Source: Epiperipatus broadwayi
Lineage: Eukaryota > Onychophora > Udeonychophora > Euonychophora > Peripatidae
Direction of reading: 5' to 3'
DNA length: 64,000 nucleotides
Assembly: GCA_028023455.1 (NCBI GenBank)
Contig: JAQFVV010000458.1
Span: forward strand, 62,001 to 126,000
The translations under genes and the position numbers were made by a program. The notes under the pieces are model-generated. The model was not told the DNA's origin. It saw nothing but the letters and a program-made list of their open reading frames with translations, and searched no databases. Shown piece after piece: positions 25,382 to 33,407 of this stretch (positions are counted from its first letter, which is position 1; each line of letters begins with the position of its first letter).

Positions 25382-25745
25382 GAAATAAAAAAACATGAAA
25401 TAGGCTTCAATATCATGATTTAAAAAAGATATAAAATAAAAATTGGAATAAAAGATTATAAAATTGCATGAACAAATAGTAAAAAAAATTGAATATTTGA
25501 TAAACAATACTAGACAAATTGAGAATAAATAAAGAAAAACTAATGCAATATATGAAAGAAAATGTACAAAATATGAACAAATATACATCAGTAATAAGAT
25601 AAAGTCAAAAGAACAATATGACTATATGAAGAACTTGCACTATTTATGCACTTTGTGAATACATGACACAAATTAAACTGAGAATAATATAAACCAAATA
25701 ATAAGTAAATAATACAATAATAAGAAAATATTATAAGTCATTACA
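24150..25745 (+). mobile_element. Decayed reverse-transcriptase element, plus copy, head to head with the previous one
   Basis: Homology to the minus copy is seen in sequence order. Examples are GTGATATTTA then AGAGAATAA, AAAGATTACTACAAA, CAACATATAAT, TACTTCAAAATTTA, the position equivalent to the YVND box (near 24,990-25,030, now carrying a stop), CATAACATTAAAAAT, ACAAGATTTAAATAATAATTATAA and a shared end with AGAATAATATAAA. The (TAA)n microsatellite sits inside this copy only. The two copies diverge strongly and are mostly non-coding. Confidence 0.5.
25318..25380. repeat. (TAA)21 microsatellite
   Basis: Uninterrupted TAA repeats inside the plus-strand RT relic. They give a spurious poly-isoleucine frame on the minus strand (25,253-25,588). 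Confidence 0.98.
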
Positions 25746-25828
25746 TATCTATCATGAAAATTCTATACCTTTACACAATAGATAATTTTTAAATAAATCA
25801 TTGTAAATTAGATGTATATTTTGTTGTA

Positions 25829-27031
25829 CACCTGGGTCTCGTTTTACGCAATAGATAGTTCCTCAGAAAACATGCGCAAACGAAATCGCGCAAAAATAGA
25901 CGTAATTTACATTGAAAAAGAGGGATGCGGTCTGTGATTTTTCAAAATTCGCGTAAAAGCAAAGCACCAACGTAAAATTACTTTAAAATTTGTGCGCAAA
26001 AAAAATAAGGAAATAAAATATGACTAATAAAAAATTTCAAATTTGAAAAAAATTGATACAAGACAAACTTTTTTAACTATAATATTTAATTTTATTCAAA
26101 ATAATATATTTTTATGCATAATTTACAGTACAGTAATTTACATTTTTTTTATACACGTTTTAATTATTATCGCTATTTGCCCGAAAACACGTTCGTTTGC
26201 AAACTAGTAAAAAATCAGATTCTCATGTGATGTGATGTGATGTATTTGGCTTCTCCTTAAATGAAATCAAAAATATCTCAGCAATTATTCTCACAAGAAG
26301 AAATACAACTAGCGCCAAGTTCACTCTCATGTTGTGTTAATGATTTTATATTGACGACGACGATGATTTTATTAATTGTTTATGAACTTAGACTTATGAT
26401 AAATAAAAAGACATTTATTCACCACTGCTGGGAAAAATTTAATTAAAACTAACAACTAAAAATTAAATTCTTATTTTTGTCTTTAATTTTCAATTCCGTT
26501 TAAAAATCAAATTTCGTTTTACATCATATTAATTTCAAGTCGCTCGTAAGTAATTTTTAAATTGTTAATTACAATTAAAAATCAGATTTTAATTTTTAAT
26601 TGTGCCCACTGCTATTACTGATCTTTTAAAAATAAACTTGTGGACACTAAATGATTAATAATTGACTACGTTCTTTTTTAAAAAGCAAAAACAGAATGTG
26701 ATTTAAAATGCAGAATTAACACGCACAATGTTTGAACAAATTTACATTATAATCTTGTAAAATTTAATGTGTGTATACATAAAATGCGGAAATCATGATT
26801 TTAATTTCATTATTGCATAAAATCTTACTATTATAAAGCATTGAAAATATTGAAATTACTAAGATAAAAGTCAAATTCCAATAATGTGCTATTACTTTCA
26901 ATATAACGTAAGTGTGCAAAATTTATTATTTAAAGTAATAGTGCATTATCGGAGGTCGACTTCCGGTGAAACACGAATCGCGTAACTTCAAAATCGTGTT
27001 GAATAAGTCCGCGTAAAAAGAGACCCAGGTG
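25829..27031. mobile_element. 1.2-kb non-autonomous DNA transposon with TIRs and TA target duplication
   Basis: The ends are CACCTGGGTCTC at 25,829 and its inverted copy GAGACCCAGGTG ending at 27,031. The match continues inward as TTTTACGC on both sides. TA flanks the element (25,827-25,828 and 27,032-27,033). Sub-terminal regions are unusually rich in CpG, with repeated TTACGCG/CGCGTAA-type motifs on both sides. No transposase frame is present. TA duplication and a CA-starting TIR fit the Tc1/mariner/pogo superfamily, and the terminus loosely resembles Tigger-type ends, but the family is an inference. A LINE 3' end sits inside at 26.2 kb. Confidence 0.85.
26221..26320 (-). mobile_element. 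LINE 3' end (copy 3) inside the TIR element
   Basis: On the minus strand the segment reads TTGCTGAGATA, then ATTTAAGGAGAAGCC, then three ACATC pentamers. This is the 3' UTR and tail of the LINE at 1-2107 and 16,000-16,676. Only about 100 bp remain, so it is a severely 5'-truncated insertion, or a tail captured by the transposon. Similarity fades beyond about 26,310. Confidence 0.75.
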
Positions 27032-27033
27032 TA

Positions 27034-28389
27034 TTTGACTTTTATATTTGATTGCTAATGATTATAAGTATATAGTTATATAAACTAATGATAAATTGTA
27101 TTTAAGATTTGATTTTATATTAAAAATATCTATTTATTAAAAAAAATAAAAACTGAGGGAAGGAGAATATGTATAATTGATTTATGTATGACTATTACAT
27201 TTATATCAATAACAAATATATATTATACAAATTTATACTTGATTTTATTAACTGTTAATAATACTTTATTTTCAAATTATAATGATCATATAAATTATTA
27301 TATAAACATTACTTTAGATTCTATTAAAAGAGATCTTAGTAGCAGATATATATATATTTCTGATAAGCATTACCAAGAAATTACAGAAAACTATACAATT
27401 CAAATGATTTAATAAAACTTCTGGATTAGGTGAATTTAAACAATTAATTAATTTATTATTATAAATAAAATATATTTAATCTAGTAAAGATTCTTTTTTA
27501 TATATAAAAAAAAAAAAAAGTGGTATTGTTTTTAATAGATAGCAGAAAACAATGGTTTGGTGCAGTACCAGTAAAAAAAAATCAATGTTGATGGCCATTA
27601 TTATGAATCCACATAGCCCTATAAAAAAGCAGTTAATAAACCCAATATCTATTTGAAGCTATAATGACAGTAAAGAGATCAATTTTCTTGTCTATCAATG
27701 GATGTATTATCTAATTTTGAAATAAGCCAAAATTATTTCAGACTCAACAAAATTAATAGTTAATAAGATAAAACATCTTCCATTTGATATAACTAAATGA
27801 TAAATGCAGAACAAATTTTCTGTCATTGCCAAAATCAAACAAAACAACTTTCTAGCATTGCTGCAATTAAAAACCCAATTTATCGAAATTTTTGGCATAA
27901 TTATATAAGAGATTGCCTCTTTTTTTTTTTTACAAAGTTAACCATACATGGTGTCAACAGCAATATAAACTCAAAAAATATTATTTCTATAATATACATG
28001 TATATATAAATACAATAGTACAGTTTAATCATTTTGCCAAAAATTGTTAAAAGATGGCACTAATAAGCCAGACTAACATATTTGAATTTAACGTTAATGA
28101 TCCTAATGGTCATCATTATATAGGAACTATGTACATAACTTCTCGGCAAATGGAATGAAAATGTGAACAGATAAAAGTGACATCACTAATCTTCTTGACC
28201 AAGACAAAAGTAATTAATGTTAAAAAAATTCAAATCATTTACTTAGCTTGGATGGCTATGAGCATGAAGTTAAAAAATAAGATATTTCATCTGCTATGAA
28301 ATAAGCTGTATTCAGAGGAATCATTTATTTAATTTACTGTACGAAAGTGAGATTTGAACACCCTATTGATGAAACATGAAGGTATTAGA
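27034..28389. other. AT-rich non-coding; small frames without motifs
   Basis: The frames at 27,188-27,412 and 27,797-28,009 have no recognisable domain. Sequence from about 28,040 is slightly less AT-rich and may be part of the decayed retroelement noted next. Confidence 0.5.
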
Positions 28390-28490
28390 AAAATTTCAAT
28401 TAAGAAATTTTAAAATTGTGGTGGACAGATCATAAGCCTAATCAATAAATTCTTTATCTTGCTGGATGGGATATAGAATCTACTATTGCA
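28390..28490 (+). pseudogene. Possible RNase H-region relic of an LTR retrotransposon
   Basis: Two overlapping frames read LEKFQLRNFK and then, after a one-base shift, WWTDHKPNQ. Together these resemble the RNase H segment of Ty3/gypsy pol, where a K-F-x(n)-F block is followed by TDHKPL. Stops follow soon after. No RT, integrase or LTR was recognised around it. It lies about 430 bp upstream of the complete LTR element but need not be related to it. Confidence 0.35.
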
Positions 28491-28910
28491 AAATCACTTC
28501 TTTAGTGAAAAGGACACGTGAAATGATGAACAAGACAAGATTTGTAAAAAAAATATAATAAACTTGAGCATGATAATCATGGAAAAGAATGATCCTCTTT
28601 ATGTTATAAAAATTATCTCAAAGACTTTCTAAAAAGTACAATGTTGACTGGTTTAGTAGTGAAAATATGCCTGAAATAAAAAAAAATCTTGCAGACAGAA
28701 AAATTTGCTGCAGAAGTTAAAAGACAAAATCGCAAAATATTAAAAAAAATATTACATCATAATGTTCTATATATGGATATGATCTTATTTCATGAATTAG
28801 TTTATAGTCATTTCAAAATTCATCTGAAATACATTGTGATTATTTTATTTATTGTAATTTGTAAATGTCTATCACTGTTAATCATACTGACAAAACAAAT
28901 AATAATTTTG

Positions 28911-28914
28911 GTGT
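28911..28914. repeat. Target-site duplication GTGT (left)
   Basis: GTGT directly precedes the TG start of the left LTR and recurs directly after the CA end of the right LTR. Confidence 0.85.
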
Positions 28915-30531
28915 TGAGCTGATATTTTAAGTCAGCTCATATATATATAAGCTCACATATTTATAATTTGGCATAAATATTTTTGAAGTTAAATAGTTTG
29001 TAAAATGAAAAAAAGAATTAATTAACAAATGGTTTTGATTTAATGGAAAGAGTAAAAATTTTGAACTTTTATTTTGAGATAAACAAATAAAATTGAATAT
29101 AATTTATAAAAAAAAAAAAATGTTAAAAGTGTTTAATTAAAAGAGAGAAAAATTCGAGAGATAAAAGGGTGGGGAAAAGAAAACAAAATTAGATTCTTGG
29201 TAGTAATTATACTCTATTGTTGAAACTTTCACAAAGTAAAAATATTTGGTTAGTAATTGCTATTACGCTAATTAAAAAAAAAGATAAGAAAGAAGGGAGA
29301 TAAGATCGCTTTTAGAGTGAGATCAGTTGACTTGACTTTAGAGACCAGCAAGGACAATAAAGAAAGCAGCTGTGTTTCGAACAATAAAAATTATTATTAT
29401 TGAAATTTAATTTTACGGACTCTTGTCAAATGTATAGCGGCTAAAGTTATCACAATCTTCCCCTTTGGGGAATTGACCACCACTCCATCTGAATGAAGCT
29501 ATCGAGAGAGTTATGGAATGGAAGAAATGGATATTGCTAGCCGGACAACTAAAGGAACACTCATGGAATTCACATGTACAAGGACAAAGGCACGACCAAT
29601 GGAATGTAAAACCTATGAAAATCAGGCCACTCCGCTCTGATCGATCAGGGTAATTATAAACTTTTAATTAATGAGAACTCTAAGTAAAGCGTAATAGAAC
29701 TTTATCTTTAATTTAATTTTCATTTATTATGTTTATTACAAATGTTTCAACAAAAGAGGGGGGGGAGAATAAATTTGTTTAATATTGCAATCTATTAATG
29801 TTAATTTTCGTTCAATATTTTTTTTGAAATATTGGAATAACTGTATTTTAAATTATTTATCTATTCGATCTAGAGAGTAACAACAGGGTGGGGGTATAAA
29901 AGTGCATCGCCAAGTAACAGAGAACCTTGGGGCGTTACTCGTTTGTTAGTAGAAAATAAGGAAAGAATTGAAAGTATAAGAAAACGAAAGACACTTATAT
30001 GTTCATTGTAAGATTTTTGCAATTTATTTATTTACCAAAGAAAGTGGAGTTTAAAAATAAACTTCAGGAAAGATTAAAAATACTATAAGTCGTCTTATAT
30101 ACATGTCTGCTAGAATTCGCAGTATTAGTGTAGGCGCGAGTAAATCTATGGTAAATATTTGGGAAGCATAATTAGAAAGTAAACAGAGGGAAAATCAGAA
30201 ATTGTAAGTCAGTTCTTTCTGGATTGGATAGAATTATAAGGTTATTAATAATAAATAGTAGTAAAAGAAATTAAAAGTTTTTTTGTCCAACGTATTCTTG
30301 AATTCTTGAATTATTTATAATAATTAGTTAGTGTTCTTAAAGGAAAACCCCTGTGAGATTATAATCAAAGTTTATAATCAGTGAATCGTTGTTCGAAAAT
30401 AAATAAAGACCAGGTTTATGTAAAGTTACGTGACCAGGTTCCAAGAGAGAAATCCTTGGTGGCGCCCTCGATGACGATTCTAATAACTAAAATTCAGTTA
30501 GTAGGGGAAGAAAGAAAGTTGTCATGTCACA
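28915..30531 (+). repeat. 5' LTR (1,617 bp)
   Basis: It starts with TG and ends with CA, as LTRs do. The first 25 bases form a hairpin (TGAGCTGA ... TCAGCTCA). A TATAAAAG box lies at 29,895-29,902 and overlapping AATAAA signals at 30,398-30,407, implying a start near 29,925 and an R region of about 0.5 kb. It also holds an 8-G purine run (29,753-29,768) and TGGCGCCCTCG (30,460-30,470). These look like a polypurine tract and a tRNA-Lys-type primer site but lie inside the repeat. Confidence 0.92.
29895..29902 (+). promoter_or_regulatory. LTR TATA box
   Basis: TATAAAAG after a G-rich stretch (GGGTGGGGG), in the only G+C-rich part of the LTR. It is conserved in the 3' LTR at about 32,766-32,773. 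It probably drives the gag transcript starting about 30 bases downstream. Confidence 0.6.
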
Positions 30532-30558
30532 GAGGAGTGAGGGGGGAAAGTTAGAAAA

Positions 30559-30583
30559 TAGCGCTTCCAACGTATGGGGCTCG
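30559..30583 (+). promoter_or_regulatory. Degenerate tRNA-Lys-type primer-binding site
   Basis: The stretch starting TAGCGC and containing CCAACGT and GGGGCTCG resembles the complement of the 3' end of animal tRNA-Lys (TGGCGC-CCAACGT-GGGGCTCG). It has one substitution and two 2-base insertions. It begins 27 bases after the 5' LTR, further than usual, and may be damaged or borrowed. Confidence 0.45.
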
Positions 30584-30732
30584 TTAACAAGAGAAACGCC
30601 CAGAGATTAGAGTTAAAAGAGAGTAAATTTTTTAGTAAGGGGGTGGATTTCAGATGGTGGTGGTACGTCAGTATTCTCGTAGGGAAGGTTATGAGTTCGA
30701 ATATAAAATTAAATAAAACAAAAGAATAAAAT

Positions 30733-31743
30733 ATGAGTGAGGACGAAAGTAGCATGGAAAGCCCGGTGGTAACATTTAAAAACCCCGAGCGGTGTCAGTT
30801 GCAAGAAATATTGAAAGCTATCGCTGAGCTCAAAAAAATTGTAATGGAAGACCGTAAAGAAATAAAAGAAATGAAAGGCATGATACAAGAATTGAGGAAA
30901 GATGTGAATGAATTAAAAGAGAGGGAAAAGAATAGGAACAATGAAAACAAGAGGGAAGTCATAGACCCAGAGGACCATAAAGTCAGTAAAGAGAAAAAAA
31001 AGGTAGAAAACGAAGAGACAGAGCAGTTTACAGGGGAAACTAAAGAAATCCCGAACAAGAAGGCTATACAAATAAACCGAGAGATAGAGGTAATAAAAAA
31101 AAAGCTCAACGAATCTGGAGAAGAGTTCGATAGGGTCACGTTGGCGAAATTTATACACATAAAAACATTTAAAGGGGAAAGGGAGGAAAGCCCCTTTGAC
31201 TACCTGGACAGTCTAGATGATTTTTTCTACGTCCATAGGTCGAAAGAAAAAGAGAAGATCATAATAGCAACGAGCCATTTGAGTGGTGCCGCTAGGGAAT
31301 GGTGGAAGGTGGTAAATTACAAACCCCCTACATTCCAAGAATATCGAACTATGATTTTGCGAGGGTTTTGGAGCGTTGAGAAACAAGAAACCATACGCAT
31401 GAAGATATCGCAAGAAAAGTATAAAGCGGACAAAGACGGTACGTACAGTCAGTTTTTTCAATGTCAAGCGGCAAAATTGAGAGCCTTGGAGGCATATCCG
31501 ATGGATCAATTCCAGATAGTGCGAACTATCAGATTTAACCTTCCGTCAAGTGTGCAACGTAAGTTGGCCAAAAGCCGTCGGTTATCCATTGAGAAAGCAT
31601 TAGAAATATTACAAGATATAGAATGGGAGGACCAGGGGGTAGGTGGAGAAAGTAAAGTTAGATGGGAGAACTGTAACGAACCCGCGAGTACGAGTAACTA
31701 TAACCCCAAGAAAAGTTGGGACAAGTCACCGCGGGGCAATTAA
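30733..31743 (+). CDS. gag: Gag-like protein of the LTR element
   Basis: An intact 336-codon frame starts at ATG 30,733, about 200 bases after the 5' LTR, and stops 39 bases before the 3' LTR. Residues about 20-75 are very rich in E, K, R and L with heptad spacing, a likely coiled coil. A charged, low-complexity linker follows to about residue 120. Residues about 135-290 form a retrotransposon Gag capsid-like domain. It has an F-K/x-G-E start, a YLDSLDDFF helix, LSGAAREWW (the conserved A-x-x-W-W block), FQEY and ILRGFW, then an L-R-A-L-type C-terminal helix region. There is no CCHC zinc knuckle and no protease, so it resembles a capsid-only Gag. It would assemble a cytoplasmic particle around the element RNA. 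Clade is probably Ty3/gypsy, by inference. The minus-strand frames over it are shadows. Confidence 0.88.
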   Translation: MSEDESSMESPVVTFKNPERCQLQEILKAIAELKKIVMEDRKEIKEMKGMIQELRKDVNELKEREKNRNNENKREVIDPEDHKVSKEKKKVENEETEQFTGETKEIPNKKAIQINREIEVIKKKLNESGEEFDRVTLAKFIHIKTFKGEREESPFDYLDSLDDFFYVHRSKEKEKIIIATSHLSGAAREWWKVVNYKPPTFQEYRTMILRGFWSVEKQETIRMKISQEKYKADKDGTYSQFFQCQAAKLRALEAYPMDQFQIVRTIRFNLPSSVQRKLAKSRRLSIEKALEILQDIEWEDQGVGGESKVRWENCNEPASTSNYNPKKSWDKSPRGN

Positions 31744-31782
31744 AGTTTTTTTTTTATTGTTTTTTTATGACAAATGGGGCAA
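31744..31782 (+). promoter_or_regulatory. Region where the polypurine tract should lie
   Basis: Between the gag stop and the 3' LTR there is a T-rich run, then ACAAATGGGGCAA directly before TGAG. Only GGGG interrupts otherwise non-purine sequence, so the polypurine primer is weak at the expected place. A far better purine tract lies within each LTR. Confidence 0.35.
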
Positions 31783-33403
31783 TGAGCTGATATTTTAAGT
31801 CAGCTCATATATATATAAGCTCACATATTTATAATTTGGCATAAATATTTTTGAAGTTAAATAGTTTGTAAAATGAAAAAAAGAATTAATTAACAAATGG
31901 TTTTGATTTAATGGAAAGGGTAAAAATTTTGAACTTTTATTTTGAGATAAACAAATAAAATTGAATATAATTTATAAAAAAAAAAAAATGTTAAAAGTGT
32001 TTAATTAAAAGGGAGAAAAATTCGAGAGATAAAAGGGTGGGGAAAAGAAAACAAAATTAGATTCTTGATAGTAATTATACTCTATTGTTGAAACTTTCAC
32101 AAAGTAAAAATATTTGGTTAGTAATTGCTATTACGCTAATTAAAAAAAAAAGATAAGAAAGAAGGGAGATAAGATCGCTTTTAGAGTGAGATCAGTTGAC
32201 TTGACTTTAGAGACCAGCAAGGACAATAAAGAAAGCAGCTGTGTTTCGAACAATAAAAATTATTATTATTGAAATTTAATTTTACGGACTCTTGTCAAAT
32301 GTATAGCGGCTAAAGTTATCACAATCTTCCCCTTTGGGGAATTGACTGCCACTCCATCTGAATGAAGCTATCGAGAGAGTTATGGAATGGAAGAAATGGA
32401 TATTGCTAGCCGGACAACTAAAGGAACACTCATGGAATTCGCATGTACAAGGACAAAGGCACGACCAATGGAATGTAAAACCTATGAAAATCAGGCCACT
32501 CCGCTCTGATCGATCAGGGTAATTATAAACTTTTAATTAATGAGAACTCTGAGTAAAGCGTAATAGAACTTTATCTTTAACTTAATTTTCATTTATTATG
32601 TTTATTACGAATGTTTCAACAAAAGAGGGGGGGGGGAATAAATTTGTTTAATATTGCAATCTATTAATGTTAATTTTCGTTCAATATTTTTTTTGAAATA
32701 TTGGAATAACTGTATTTTAAATTATTTAATATCTATTCGATCTAGAGAGTAACAACAGGGTGGGGGTATAAAAGTGCGTCGCCAAGTAACAGAGAACCTT
32801 GGGGCGTTACTCGTTTGTTAGTAGAAAATAATGAAAGAATTGAAAGTATAAGAAAACGAAAGACACTTATACGTTCATTGTAAGATTTTTGCAATTTATT
32901 TATTTACCAAAGAAAGTGGAGTTTAAAAATAAACTTCAGGAAAGATTAAAAATACTATAAGTCGTCTTATATACACGTCTGCTAGAATTCGCAGTATTAG
33001 TGTAGGCGCGAGTAAATCTATGGTAAATATTTGGGAAGCATAATTAGAAAGTAAACAGAGGGAAAATCAGAAATTGTAAGTCAGTTCTTTCTGGATCGGA
33101 TAGAATTATAAGGTTATTAATAATAAATAGTAGTAAAAGAAATTAAAAGTTTTTTTGTCCAATGTATTCTTGAATTCTTGAATTATTTATAATAATTAGT
33201 TAGTGTTCTTAAAGGAAAACCCCTGTGAGATTATAATCAAAGTTTATAATCAGTGAATCGTCGTTCGAAAATAAATAAAGACCAGGTTTATGTAAAGTTA
33301 CGTGACCAGGTTCCAAGAGAGAAATCCTTGGTGGCGCCCTCGACGACGATTCTAATAACTAAAATTCAGTTAGTAGGGGAAGAAAGAAAGTTGTCGTGTC
33401 ACA
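31783..33403 (+). repeat. 3' LTR (1,621 bp)
   Basis: Collinear with the 5' LTR from TGAGCTGATATT to TGTCACA. Differences found by eye are about 20 single-base changes, mostly transitions, one extra A in an A run near 32,150 and a 3-base AAT insertion near 32,729. The frame at 33,253-33,447 runs across its end and is not a gene. Confidence 0.92.
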
Positions 33404-33407
33404 GTGT
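33404..33407. repeat. Target-site duplication GTGT (right)
   Basis: Matches the GTGT at 28,911-28,914 and follows the final CA of the 3' LTR directly. Confidence 0.85.

Larger units (their letters stand above)
28915..33403 (+). mobile_element. Complete non-autonomous LTR retrotransposon encoding only Gag (TR-GAG-like)
   Basis: Two long direct repeats (28,915-30,531 and 31,783-33,403) begin TGAGCTGATATTTTAAG and end TGTCACA. The whole is flanked by GTGT duplications, so start, end and insertion event are all defined. The 1,251-bp interior holds one intact 336-codon gag frame and no protease, RT, RNase H or integrase. The LTRs differ by about 20 substitutions and two small indels in 1.6 kb, giving roughly 1.3 percent divergence and hence a young insertion. 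Elements of this design (LTRs plus gag only) are known in plants as TR-GAG. Mobilisation would need Pol from an autonomous relative, which is not in this window. Confidence 0.92.

Noticed and set aside
25253-25588. 111-codon minus-strand frame
   Set aside because: It exists only because the (TAA)n repeat is read as poly-isoleucine; no domain.
30795-31160. Minus-strand frames over gag (121 and 81 codons)
   Set aside because: Shadows of the gag frame; serine- and phenylalanine-rich antisense of a lysine- and glutamate-rich coiled coil.
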